From contig JADLCM010000001.1 of NCBI GenBank assembly GCA_020847175.1, forward strand, positions 124,001 to 188,000: 64,000 nucleotides of DNA. The letters are read 5' to 3'. Shown one piece after another: positions 9,396 through 17,936 of this stretch. Position 1 is the stretch's first letter; every line of letters begins with the position of its first letter. Below the pieces are notes generated by a model. That model was not told where the DNA came from. It made no database searches and saw only the letters and a program-made list of their open reading frames with translations. The DNA is from Phycisphaerales bacterium (GTDB lineage: Bacteria > Planctomycetota > Phycisphaerae > Phycisphaerales > UBA1924). A program made the position numbers and the translations under genes.

Positions 9396-10235
9396 TCAGG
9401 CCGGGTCCTTGGCGCCTTGCTCAATCCACCGCCTGATTACGTCAATCTCGGCGTCGGTGAGGGGGGTGCGCCCCTCCGGGGGCATGTGGTACTCGTCCTC
9501 GGCCGGAAGGGTGATGCGGATGTACATCTCGCTCTGCTCGGGACTGGTCGCCACGACGACCGGGCCGTTGTCGCCCCCCGCGAGGATGTGCTCGATGCTG
9601 TCCAGACGCAATCCCCCCTTCTGCTTGCGCGCACCGTGACAGCTGAAACACCTGGCTTCGAGCGCGGCGAACGCCAGCCGCGCCGTCGGCGGCTGTTCCG
9701 ATGGACCCTCCGGGGCGGAAGCGCCTACGGGCCGGCCCGCGGCCGAGTCCGCAGAGAGCAGGCCGGCCCTGGCGGCCCGACTGCGGGTCAGCGGCTCGGT
9801 GAGGAACCCCTTGCCGTGGGTCATCTTGGCGCCGAAGTGCCCCGCCGGGATCATGACCGCGAGGGCGAGCGCCACGCAGGCGCGATACGGAGCGCGGAAC
9901 TTCGGACGACCGGCGCGATGCACCAAGTGCAACCCGAGCGCAAGCACGGCGAGCCCGGCGAGAGCGATGCCCAACCACTGATGGAGTTGCAGCACGCTGC
10001 CGCCGTACTGGTCCTCCAGGCTCAGGATGAGACCGGAGGCCGCCGCCCCCGCCGCGCCGACGGCCGCGAGCACCACGAGCAGAGTCGGGGAGACAGGTTC
10101 GCGCCGGGTTTCGGCTGCGGGCCGAGTGAGCACGGACCATACCTCAACCGCCCCGAGCGCGGCCAGCAGCCCGATCGGCAGGTGCAGCACCATGGGGTGC
10201 GCGCGTCCAAGAACTTCCACGAAGGCGTCAAGCAC
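9396..10235 (-). CDS. DUF2231 membrane domain plus PSCyt1-type cytochrome c
   Basis: A 279-residue membrane protein. Four hydrophobic helices make up the first 150 residues, starting with the DUF2231-type signature RAHPMVLHLPIGLLAALGAV. A periplasmic haem-c domain follows, with the haem site CFSCH near residue 193 and a candidate axial methionine in YHMPPEG. The downstream motifs KQKGGLRLDS and ILAGGDNG are typical of planctomycete cytochrome domains (PSCyt1). The likely role is electron transfer at the membrane; the partner is unknown. The start is GTG at 10235 with AAAGGGA upstream. The gene is divergent from the glycoside hydrolase gene. Confidence 0.88.
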   Translation of the reverse strand: MLDAFVEVLGRAHPMVLHLPIGLLAALGAVEVWSVLTRPAAETRREPVSPTLLVVLAAVGAAGAAASGLILSLEDQYGGSVLQLHQWLGIALAGLAVLALGLHLVHRAGRPKFRAPYRACVALALAVMIPAGHFGAKMTHGKGFLTEPLTRSRAARAGLLSADSAAGRPVGASAPEGPSEQPPTARLAFAALEARCFSCHGARKQKGGLRLDSIEHILAGGDNGPVVVATSPEQSEMYIRITLPAEDEYHMPPEGRTPLTDAEIDVIRRWIEQGAKDPA

Positions 10236-10314
10236 CCTGAGTCCCTTTCATCTGCACACCGGGCCGATCGCCTCCGACGCGCGCGAGCCGGCCATGGTAT
10301 TGGGCCTGTCAGCC

Positions 10315-10337
10315 CATGACCGACATCGTTGGTCATG
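10315..10337. repeat. palindrome in the divergent promoter region
   Basis: CATGACC at 10315-10321 is mirrored by GGTCATG at 10331-10337, a perfect 7-base inverted repeat around a 9-base spacer. It lies between the divergent cytochrome and glycoside hydrolase genes, a natural place for an operator. No regulator is encoded next to it. Confidence 0.4.
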
Positions 10338-10466
10338 TGCTGACGCAGACGACTCAACGCCCGGCGCCTGGTCTGGGGGACCTTCGGGCGTGATCAAGGG
10401 GCGGGTTCGATATCATGGCCTGTCTGCCGGGATGGCGACCGAGGACTTGGACGTGGAGGGTTCGGA

Positions 10467-12740
10467 ATGCTTGATGTGTACAGCCGGTTAGCGGGCTACC
10501 GGGGAGGGCGCCCCGGACGTGCCTGGGGAGGGGTAGTCTCCGCTGTGGTGGGCGTGCTCGCCATCACCTTCGCGGCCGATGCGCAACCCCGCGCGGGGGC
10601 CAACGACTTGCGGACGCGCTGGGCCGCGGATGTTGACCCGAACGCGCCGCTGCCGGAGTATCCGCGACCGGCGATGGTGCGCGCTCGGTGGCTGAATCTG
10701 AACGGCCCGTGGGAGTTCCGCGAAGGGGGCGATGAGCCGGTTCACGGACAGAAACTGCCCGAGACCATCATCGTGCCCTACCCGGTTGAATCGGCCCTGT
10801 CCGGGATCGGGCGCCGCATGGAGCGCTGCTGGTACCGCAAGACGTTCACGGTGCCCGCGGACTGGGCCGGCAAACGCCTGCTCCTCCAGTTCGGCGCGGT
10901 TGACTGGGAGGCCGATGTCCGCATCAACGGGCACACACTCCCGGCGCACAAGGGCGGGTACGACGCGTTCACGTTCGACATCACCAACTGGCTCGTCCCG
11001 GAGGGCGAGCAGGAAATCCTCGTCGGCGTGTTCGACCCGTCCGACCGGGGCACCCAGCCGCGCGGCAAGCAGGTCAACGAACCCAAGGGCATTTTTTACA
11101 CCCCCACGACCGGCATCTGGCAGACGGTGTGGATCGAGCCCGTTGACACGATGTACATCCACCGGGTCGTGCTCGAACCCCGCCCGGTCACCGGCGTGGT
11201 GCGCGTGCATGTCTTCCCGGCGGGGCAAGGCGTGCTTCGCACGGTCAGCGCGCAGGTGATCGATGACGGTCGCGTGGTTGCGAACGCGAGCGTCGACTCG
11301 CAGGCCATCGTCAATCTTCGCGTGCCCGACGCCCGGCTCTGGAGCCCCGAGCATCCCAAGCTCTACGAGGTGGTCGTGAATCTCCAGGGGCCGCGCGGCG
11401 AGAATGACACGGTGCGTTCCTATTTCGCATTCCGCACGGTTGAGGTGAAGGAAGATGAATCCGGCACGCCGCGCATCTTCCTCAATGGCGAGCCCGTGTT
11501 CCAGGTGGGCATGCTCGATCAGGGCTTCTGGCCGGAGAGCCTGTACACTGCACCCACCGACGAGGCCCTCCGCTTCGACATCGAACAGGCGAAAGCGCTC
11601 GGTTTCAACCTGCTGCGGAAGCACGTCAAGGTGGAACCGCAGCGCTGGTACTGGTGGTGCGACACGCTCGGCATGCTGGTGTGGCAGGACATGCCCTCCG
11701 GCGATGCCTTCATCAGTCCGAGCGACCCCGACATCACCCGCAGCGAAGAATCCGCGGCCCAGTTTGAGCGCGAACTGAAGCGCATGGTCCAGCAGAAGTC
11801 TCACCACCCCAGCATCATCTCCTGGGTGCTCTTCAATGAGGGTTGGGGGCAGTACGACACGCAGCGCCTCACTGACGAACTCAAGGCCCTTGACCCCACG
11901 CGCCTGGTGATCTCGGCCAGCGGCTGGACGGACCGGGGCACCGGCGACGTGCTCGATGTTCACACCTACCCCGAGCCGCGCGTCGCCCCCCCCGACGAGA
12001 CCGGCCGGGCCTGCGTGGTGGGTGAGTTCGGCGGCCTCGGCCTGCCCGCGCCCGGGCACATGTGGAGTGACCAGCACTGGGGCTATCAGGCCGCGACAGA
12101 CGGCAATGACCTGACGGAGCAGTACATCGACCTTCTGCAATCGGCCTGGGCGCAGCACCAGTTGTTCGGGCTCTCCGCGGCGGTCTACACGCAGGTCAGC
12201 GATGTCGAGACCGAGTGCAACGGCCTGTTTTCCTACGATCGGGCCGTGCTCAAGGTGGACGCCGAGCGCGTGCGCCGGGCCAACCGGGGCGTGTTTGACG
12301 CCTTCGCCCCCGGCGCCGCGAGCCCGGCGCAGTGGAGGTTTGTCACCAGCGCCCCGCCGGAGGGCTGGGAGGCCCCCCGCTTCGACGACTCCGCGTGGAC
12401 GCTCGGGGCCCCCGGCTTCGGCACCGAGGGCACCCCGGGCGCAGAGGTGGGCACCCCCTGGTCAACAGGCGATATCTGGCTCCGCGGGGAGTTCACCTTT
12501 GACAGCGACGCCCCCGAAGGGCTCTGGGCCAGCATCCACCACGACGAAGACGCGGAGGTCTTCATCAACGGCGTCAAGGCCTTTGAGCTCAAGGGCTACA
12601 CCACCCGATACCGCCGATACCCTCTTTCGGAGGAAGCGCGAAAGGCGATCGTCAAGGGCGAGAACGTGGTCGCAATTCACTGCCGCCAGACCCGGGGCGG
12701 GCAGTACATCGACCTGCGCTTCGTGCGAAAGGCGCCCTGA
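10467..12740 (+). CDS. secreted glycoside hydrolase family 2 protein
   Basis: A 757-residue exported enzyme of the beta-galactosidase/beta-glucuronidase superfamily, predicted to cleave beta-linked sugars outside the cytoplasm. A hydrophobic signal segment (about 18-40) ends near ADAQP. The sugar-binding jelly-roll follows (LNGPWEFREGG, then RCWYRKTFTVP, and INGH). The immunoglobulin-like domain and TIM barrel come next. The likely acid/base is E458 in WVLFNEGWG and the likely nucleophile is E520 in VVGEFGGLG, both in the expected contexts. An extra C-terminal beta-sandwich (about 625-757, with WLRGEFTFD and VFINGVKAF) resembles a carbohydrate-binding module. GGAGG precedes the ATG. Substrate specificity cannot be read from the sequence. 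Confidence 0.93.
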   Translation: MLDVYSRLAGYRGGRPGRAWGGVVSAVVGVLAITFAADAQPRAGANDLRTRWAADVDPNAPLPEYPRPAMVRARWLNLNGPWEFREGGDEPVHGQKLPETIIVPYPVESALSGIGRRMERCWYRKTFTVPADWAGKRLLLQFGAVDWEADVRINGHTLPAHKGGYDAFTFDITNWLVPEGEQEILVGVFDPSDRGTQPRGKQVNEPKGIFYTPTTGIWQTVWIEPVDTMYIHRVVLEPRPVTGVVRVHVFPAGQGVLRTVSAQVIDDGRVVANASVDSQAIVNLRVPDARLWSPEHPKLYEVVVNLQGPRGENDTVRSYFAFRTVEVKEDESGTPRIFLNGEPVFQVGMLDQGFWPESLYTAPTDEALRFDIEQAKALGFNLLRKHVKVEPQRWYWWCDTLGMLVWQDMPSGDAFISPSDPDITRSEESAAQFERELKRMVQQKSHHPSIISWVLFNEGWGQYDTQRLTDELKALDPTRLVISASGWTDRGTGDVLDVHTYPEPRVAPPDETGRACVVGEFGGLGLPAPGHMWSDQHWGYQAATDGNDLTEQYIDLLQSAWAQHQLFGLSAAVYTQVSDVETECNGLFSYDRAVLKVDAERVRRANRGVFDAFAPGAASPAQWRFVTSAPPEGWEAPRFDDSAWTLGAPGFGTEGTPGAEVGTPWSTGDIWLRGEFTFDSDAPEGLWASIHHDEDAEVFINGVKAFELKGYTTRYRRYPLSEEARKAIVKGENVVAIHCRQTRGGQYIDLRFVRKAP

Positions 12741-12760
12741 GAATCCGGCTGGTCCGCAGG

Positions 12761-12774
12761 GGGCGGTCACGCCC
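12761..12774 (+). terminator. weak hairpin between convergent genes
   Basis: GGGCG and CGCCC pair around a GTCA loop and are followed by GCGTTT, 20 bases after the glycoside hydrolase stop. The stem is short and the T-run poor, so this is only a possible terminator. Confidence 0.3.
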
Positions 12775-12794
12775 GCGTTTCGCTGCTCCGACCT

Positions 12795-13901
12795 CTACCG
12801 GCCGCCCTTGAAGAACGTGCGCAGCGAATCATGGATGTCGGCCCGATCGTTGACCTTGCTCACGATCACGCGCGGGCCGTCGGCATCGGGCGCTCCGCCT
12901 GGAAAGGCCTCGCGAAGCACGTTGATGAAGTTGCCGCTGCCGTATGCGCTCGCCACCTGGCAGTAGCCGAACATGTTGCAGTTCGGCAGCAGCTCGCGGT
13001 CGATGACTTTCACGCAGTCCCGGTTGTCGGCCTCCGATGAGTTGTCACCGTCGGAGAAGTGAAACAGGTAGACGTTCCATTCGTCGCGGCTGTAGTGCTG
13101 CTTGAGGAGATCGCGGGCCAGCACGTAGGCGCTGCTGATGCGCGTGCCGCCGTCTTCGCGGATCGAGAAGAACGTCTTCTTGTCCACCTCGGCGGCGCGC
13201 ACGTCGTGCACGATGTACCGGCTGTCAATCCCCTCGTAGTTGCGGCGAAGCCACGTGTCGATCCAGAATGCCTCGAGCCGCACGATCTCCTTCTGCTCTT
13301 CGCCCATCGAACCCGAGACGTCCATCATGTAGATGATCGCCGCGTTGCTCTGCGGCTTCTTGACCTCGTTCCACGAGCGGAACCGCAGGTCGCGCTTGAT
13401 GGGCACGATCATCGGGTCGTCGGGGTCGTAGGTGCCGAGCATCATCTGGCGCTTGAGCGCCTCGCGGTAGGTGCGCTTGAAGTGGCGCAGAGCTGCCGGA
13501 CCCTCGGGCCGGATGCCCGTGTACTTGTCCTTGATCGTGGTGATCTTGTGCTGGCCGCGGGGCTTGATCCGGGGCAGCTCCAGTTCTTCCGCGAGAATGT
13601 CCGCGAGTTCCTCCATCGTCACGTCCACTTCAAGGACGTGCTTGCCCTCGGCCTCGCCCCCCTGCCCCGGGCCCTGCCCGGAGCCCTGGCCCTCATCACC
13701 TTCGCCCATGCCCACGCCGCCCGAGTTGTCGCCGTACCGGAAAGTGGGAATGTCGATGTCGTGAATGGGAATGGAGACGAACCTACGGCCCTCGCGCCCG
13801 ATGATGTCGCCCCGCGAAAGGAACTTCCGCAGGTCCTTGCGGATCTTGCCCCGCACGATCTGGCGAAATCGCTGGTGGTCTTGTTCGATGGAGTTGATCA
13901 C
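12795..13901 (-). CDS. DUF444 protein with von Willebrand A-like domain (YeaH/YhbH family)
   Basis: A 368-residue cytoplasmic protein of the DUF444 family. The N-terminal third (FRQIVRGKIRKDL, then VSIPIHDIDIPTFRYG) is followed by a Gly/Gln-rich linker. A VWA-like domain carries the metal-site motif DVSGSMGEEQK (about 197-207) and ends with RTFFKGGR. In other bacteria the family is linked to stress responses, with a serine kinase and SpoVR in the same cluster; neither partner is next to it here. The GTG at 13901 gives the usual N-terminus (INSIEQDHQRF). An ATG at 13964 in the same frame is an alternative start. Confidence 0.9.
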   Translation of the reverse strand: MINSIEQDHQRFRQIVRGKIRKDLRKFLSRGDIIGREGRRFVSIPIHDIDIPTFRYGDNSGGVGMGEGDEGQGSGQGPGQGGEAEGKHVLEVDVTMEELADILAEELELPRIKPRGQHKITTIKDKYTGIRPEGPAALRHFKRTYREALKRQMMLGTYDPDDPMIVPIKRDLRFRSWNEVKKPQSNAAIIYMMDVSGSMGEEQKEIVRLEAFWIDTWLRRNYEGIDSRYIVHDVRAAEVDKKTFFSIREDGGTRISSAYVLARDLLKQHYSRDEWNVYLFHFSDGDNSSEADNRDCVKVIDRELLPNCNMFGYCQVASAYGSGNFINVLREAFPGGAPDADGPRVIVSKVNDRADIHDSLRTFFKGGR

Positions 13902-14031
13902 GGGGCGTCTTGCCCTTTGCGCCGCGCCCGGCGCGTTCTCGGGCCGTCCAACCTCAATACGCATCAGTTCATCGGTCTGATCCGGCCCCGGCACCCGCCG
14001 GACCCCTCGATTGAACCCCCGGGCCGCCGGG

Positions 14032-15030
14032 TTATTCGGCCCCCGGGGATCTTCGCCAGGGCCTGCCGCGCATGAGCAGTGCGCCCGCCCCCGCCGCGAG
14101 CACCAGGGCCACTGCCACTTCCAGCCCCCGGTGTACGAGGTCTGCCGAGAGCCCGACCGCCGCCGCGTCCCACCCCTCCCCCGAGGCCCTGGCGCTGGGC
14201 AGCAGGCTCGCGAGCAGGCCGACCCCCCACTCCCGCAGGCCGAGGCCGTTGCCCGCCAGCGGCACGACCGCCGCCGCCTGGCTGACGCAGGCGAAAGCCA
14301 CCGCCTCGGGAAGCGAAATGGGGTGCCCGACGAGCGCAAAGACCGCCGCGTACCGACCGGCCCAGATGAGCGAGTCGGCATACTTGAGGGCGAGCACCGC
14401 AAGAAGTCGGGCCTGCGTGGGCCGAGCCGCAGCGCGGGCCGCGACGGCCCCGGCGACCATCGCAAGCAGTGTGCCGGCGCACACGACCGCCCAAACCACC
14501 GCCCCCCCCGCACCCCGGAGCACCAAGGCCGTGGCCGCGAGCACACCGAGCGCCACGGCATTGAGCACCACGCTGAGCACGATGATCTTCGCCGAGACGC
14601 CCACGCCGATGCCGTGATACCTCTTGTGGTACGCGACCCGGCCCAGCATGCCCGGGCGCATGGGCAGGTAGTTGAGCGCCCCCGCCACCGCCACGAGGGC
14701 GGCAGTCTCCCGCACGGGCACCCGCGCGTGGGGTGCGTTGAGCACCACGAAGACCGCCGAAGTCACCAGCCAGTTGAGCACGGGCAGCCCGAGCGAAAAG
14801 CCGATGAGCCAGGCCGGCGCGTAGCGGGCTTCGTGGAGCGCCGCGCGGAGCGTGCTCTCGTGGGCGACGGCAACCCACACCGCGGCACCCAGCAAGGCCA
14901 GCCCGACGGCGAAACCCGCGGCCTTGCGCGCCCAGGGCGCGGGCCGGGCGCCCGGGGCCGATTGAGGCCCGGAGCCCGTCGGCCCGGGTTCGCCCCCGGG
15001 GCTTGGTTCAGGGCTTGCGTCGGCGTTCAT
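14032..15030 (-). CDS. flippase-like integral membrane protein (LPG synthase TM-domain type)
   Basis: A 332-residue protein with a proline-rich cytoplasmic N-terminus (1-30) and about eight membrane helices. Two motifs suggest the lysylphosphatidylglycerol synthase transmembrane / AglD-like superfamily: LPMRPGMLGRVAYHKRYHGI, and VPLAGNGLGLREWGVGLL near the C-terminus, matching the 'P-G-GLG-RE' signature. Members are thought to move lipid-linked molecules across the membrane; the substrate here is unknown. Its start overlaps the end of the upstream repeat-protein gene by 23 bases, so it is probably co-expressed with it. Confidence 0.75.
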   Translation of the reverse strand: MNADASPEPSPGGEPGPTGSGPQSAPGARPAPWARKAAGFAVGLALLGAAVWVAVAHESTLRAALHEARYAPAWLIGFSLGLPVLNWLVTSAVFVVLNAPHARVPVRETAALVAVAGALNYLPMRPGMLGRVAYHKRYHGIGVGVSAKIIVLSVVLNAVALGVLAATALVLRGAGGAVVWAVVCAGTLLAMVAGAVAARAAARPTQARLLAVLALKYADSLIWAGRYAAVFALVGHPISLPEAVAFACVSQAAAVVPLAGNGLGLREWGVGLLASLLPSARASGEGWDAAAVGLSADLVHRGLEVAVALVLAAGAGALLMRGRPWRRSPGAE

Positions 15031-17551
15031 CGGATGGTCCGGACTGCTCGGGCGCGGTCGCGAGGTCAGTGAGGATGGTCGCCCGTGCGATGCAGGTCGG
15101 CCCGGTCTCGCCGAGGCGAGCCCGCATGGCGCTGACGAGCGGCGCGAGCGCCGCGTGCGCGCGAACGGCAGGCAGGTCGAGCACCGGGTCGGCGGGCCCG
15201 GTGGTGCGCGTGAGCAGGAACAGCCCAAGCACGCGCGGGCTGGTCTCAGACGCGGCCTTCGCCCTCACCGATTCGTCGAACGCCGCCAAAGCCGGGGCCA
15301 GGCCCGCGTGCGGAAGCATCGCGAGCATGAGGCACCGTGTCGATTCTTCCGCACCGGCGTAACGCTGGGCCGCGCCAAGGACCGCCGGCTCCAGTTCCAC
15401 GGCGTTTGCGCCCGGCTCCAGGGCGAGCAGGCGGAGCGCCCCCAGCGCATCACGCAGCGCCCCATCCGTCCCGTTGAGAATCCTGGAGGCGAGTTCGGAG
15501 ACGGGTAAGGTTGCCTCGGGAAGCGCCAAGCGTGTGAAAGGGCGAGATTCCGCCGACTGGCACATCGGTCCCGGCCCGAGCGCACCGAGCACGATGGTGA
15601 ACCCCTGGATCACCCGGAACCGGCCCCGAGACGAGGCGAGGGTCGCGACTTCCGCGCTCAACCCCGAGAAGCCTGCATCACCCCACGCCTTTACCTTGAG
15701 CTCTTCGCCCGGCCCGAGACGGAGGCGTTGGTTCACTTCGACAACTTCGGGGTTCTGCGCCCGTCCGCCGGTGTCGATTCCCGAATCAATCGACGGCGCG
15801 AGCAGCAGGCGGCTGACGATCGGCCGATCTGCCCCCAAGCCCAGCGGGATGGGCGTGTTGTTGCGGATCGTGATATCGAGGAGGACCGGGTCGAGCGCGC
15901 CGATCCGGTCGCCGGCCGCTTCGACACCGATCGAGAGCAAACGCCACGGCTCGCGAAGGGTGAGGTCCACCCAGGCGGGCACTGCCTGCGCGATGGCCTC
16001 GGCCCGGGGGGTGATGTCGGTGCGGGTGATGTCCCCGGCGCCCAGGCGCATCGCCCGGGAACGAGCCCACGCCGCCGCCACCGAGATCGGGAACTGGGCG
16101 GTGAGAATCCGATACTGCTCCAGGGCGGCGTTTGTGCTTCCCGCCCGCTCGTAGGCCAGCGCGAGGCCCACGCGGGCGAGCGAATGGTCTGCGAGCAGGT
16201 CCTGGAACCGCTTGACGGACTGCTCGGGCGCCTCGAGCGCGAAGCTCGCCCATGCGAGCGAGACCGGGTCGGGCTTTTCGCCCGAGAGCAGGGGCGAGTC
16301 GCGCAGCTGGTCAACCATGTCCTGGAGGCCCACGCCTGTCCACGCATGGATGATGAGACGCTCCACGAGCATGCTGTAGATGCGGCTCGCGGCGTCGGCA
16401 TCGGTCATCGTGCTCGGGCGCCGCGTCTTGTCATTGAGCAGGTTGACGATTCGTTCCACGGTTCGGGCGTAGTCCGCGATGGACTCTGCGACGCCGGTGC
16501 GGTCCTCGGCGGCATCCGCCGCGAGCATGCGCAGGCGCTCGGTCTGAAGTCCCAGGCGGATGTCCTCGGGCTTTTCGGTGTCGGTGGTCGGCACGCCGGC
16601 CTTGGTCATCTGGTCAATGAGGATGCGCTGGAGGTAGCGCTTGTACTCGAGTTCCGTCATCATCGCCTTGTGGGCGGCCTGCGGGCCGTCGTTGTACCAC
16701 ATGAGGATGTAACGCTCGATCTCGATCGACTCCGACGGCTCCTGCGTCGCGTCCTGCGACCGGACATACCGCGCGTTCGCATGGAACCGCTCCGCCTGGG
16801 CGTACGCCCCGTTCTTGGAGAGCTCCGATGCCATCGCGAAGTGCAGGTTCGGGTCCACCGGGTCAGCCATCAGCAGGTTCGAGGCCATCTCCAGGCTGGC
16901 GAGGCGGTCGTCCGGCAGTCGCGTCGCGACATAGAGCGAGGCGAGCGCGGCGGCCTCCTTGTTGCTCGAATCCAGCCGGGTTGCCACCGACAGGCGCTTG
17001 GTGAAACCGGCGTCGTCGCCCATCTCCCGCGCCAGGAGCGCCGCGTCGAGCGCCAGCCGCGACCTGACCGACGGATCAATCGCCTGCCCGGCGCGCCCGA
17101 GGAACCGGTCGTACGCCGCGAGCCGGCCCGGCGCGGTCTGGAGGCGATCGACCTGGAGCGTGATCAGCCGGAGCTGCGCCGTGGTGTCGAAGGGGTCGAG
17201 CCGCACGATGTCCCGCGTGCGGGCGAGAAGCGCGTCGCGGTCGTTCATGCGGAAGGCCGCTTCAGCCCGTCGGCGCGCCAGGCGGGCGTCGGCGGGGTTG
17301 AACTCCTGCGCGAATCCGAGCATCGTGTCGAGCACCAGGTAGTCTTCGGGCCCGAGCACGGGGCGCATGCGCAGGTCTATGAGCGCGAGACGCTCAATGG
17401 CCAGGGCCAGGCGCTGGGGCTCGGTGAGCGCCGCCGGGGCGTCCGCCGGCCCACGGGCGTCTTCTGGCTGGGCCGATGCGCCGGTCACCCCGGACGAACT
17501 CGCCGCGGCGGGAAGGCAGAGCCCCAGACAGATCAGGAGCAAACGTGTCAT
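15008..17551 (-). CDS. large secreted helical-repeat protein of unknown function
   Basis: An 847-residue protein with an N-terminal signal peptide (MTRLLLICLGLCLPAAA). The long alpha-helical body, rich in A/L/R, contains stretches reminiscent of TPR units (LARRRAEAAFRMNDRDAL, LYVATRLPDDRLASLEMA, FQDLLADHSLARVGLALAYE). Around residues 580-700 a more strand-like section occurs (VLLDITIRNNTPIPLGLG). I recognise no catalytic motif. It probably acts as an exported scaffold. It overlaps the preceding small membrane-protein gene by four bases (ATGA) and the following flippase-like gene by 23 bases, forming a tight three-gene unit at the membrane/periplasm. Confidence 0.8.
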   Translation of the reverse strand: MTRLLLICLGLCLPAAASSSGVTGASAQPEDARGPADAPAALTEPQRLALAIERLALIDLRMRPVLGPEDYLVLDTMLGFAQEFNPADARLARRRAEAAFRMNDRDALLARTRDIVRLDPFDTTAQLRLITLQVDRLQTAPGRLAAYDRFLGRAGQAIDPSVRSRLALDAALLAREMGDDAGFTKRLSVATRLDSSNKEAAALASLYVATRLPDDRLASLEMASNLLMADPVDPNLHFAMASELSKNGAYAQAERFHANARYVRSQDATQEPSESIEIERYILMWYNDGPQAAHKAMMTELEYKRYLQRILIDQMTKAGVPTTDTEKPEDIRLGLQTERLRMLAADAAEDRTGVAESIADYARTVERIVNLLNDKTRRPSTMTDADAASRIYSMLVERLIIHAWTGVGLQDMVDQLRDSPLLSGEKPDPVSLAWASFALEAPEQSVKRFQDLLADHSLARVGLALAYERAGSTNAALEQYRILTAQFPISVAAAWARSRAMRLGAGDITRTDITPRAEAIAQAVPAWVDLTLREPWRLLSIGVEAAGDRIGALDPVLLDITIRNNTPIPLGLGADRPIVSRLLLAPSIDSGIDTGGRAQNPEVVEVNQRLRLGPGEELKVKAWGDAGFSGLSAEVATLASSRGRFRVIQGFTIVLGALGPGPMCQSAESRPFTRLALPEATLPVSELASRILNGTDGALRDALGALRLLALEPGANAVELEPAVLGAAQRYAGAEESTRCLMLAMLPHAGLAPALAAFDESVRAKAASETSPRVLGLFLLTRTTGPADPVLDLPAVRAHAALAPLVSAMRARLGETGPTCIARATILTDLATAPEQSGPSDERRRKP

Positions 17552-17883
17552 GGCGCGCCGCCCCCGAAGAGGGTGAGGAGCGTGAGCGCAAGCCCGAGAA
17601 ACATCGCCAGGCACAGGGTCACCTCCACCGCCGCGACCATGCGCTGGTGCGCCCAGGGATAGACGCGGTCGGCGACGAAACACAAAAAAATGAGCTGGCC
17701 CGCGCAGAGTGCTGTCAGGCCCGCCGCCCAGCGGACAAGCACCGGGAGCTCCACCCGAACCCCGAGAATCGACGGTGCTTCACCACCGGCGGCGAGCAGC
17801 CAGAAGCCCACGAGCGTCCAGCCCGTCGCCCACGGCAGAGCCGACGCGAGCAGGAGCATCAGGCTGAACGGGCGCGCGATCAT
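17548..17883 (-). CDS. small membrane protein, first gene of the unit
   Basis: A 111-residue protein with three predicted membrane helices (about 5-32, 47-68 and 84-107) and short loops. I recognise no family. Its stop overlaps the ATG of the large repeat protein (ATGA). A perfect palindrome containing a TATGAT box sits directly before the start codon (17884-17906), so this gene appears to carry the promoter of the operon. Confidence 0.7.
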   Translation of the reverse strand: MIARPFSLMLLLASALPWATGWTLVGFWLLAAGGEAPSILGVRVELPVLVRWAAGLTALCAGQLIFLCFVADRVYPWAHQRMVAAVEVTLCLAMFLGLALTLLTLFGGGAP

Positions 17884-17906
17884 CGGGCGCGATCATATCG
17901 CGCCCG
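17884..17906 (-). promoter_or_regulatory. palindrome with embedded TATGAT box
   Basis: A perfect 10-base inverted repeat (CGGGCGCGAT and its complement) around CAT lies immediately before the start codon at 17883. On the minus strand it contains TATGAT eight bases from the ATG. A leaderless promoter wrapped in an operator-like palindrome is the simplest reading. Confidence 0.5.
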
Positions 17907-17936
17907 TCCCGCCGCACGCGAGCCGGCTCCCGGGCG

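Noticed and set aside
14011-15072. 353-codon open frame antisense to the flippase-like gene
   Set aside because: It is Arg/His/Pro-rich with no membrane segments or motifs, while the minus frame shows eight membrane helices.
15728-17662. 644-codon open frame antisense to the large secreted protein
   Set aside because: Composition is Arg/His/Gly-rich with no domain; the minus-strand gene has a signal peptide and coupled neighbours.
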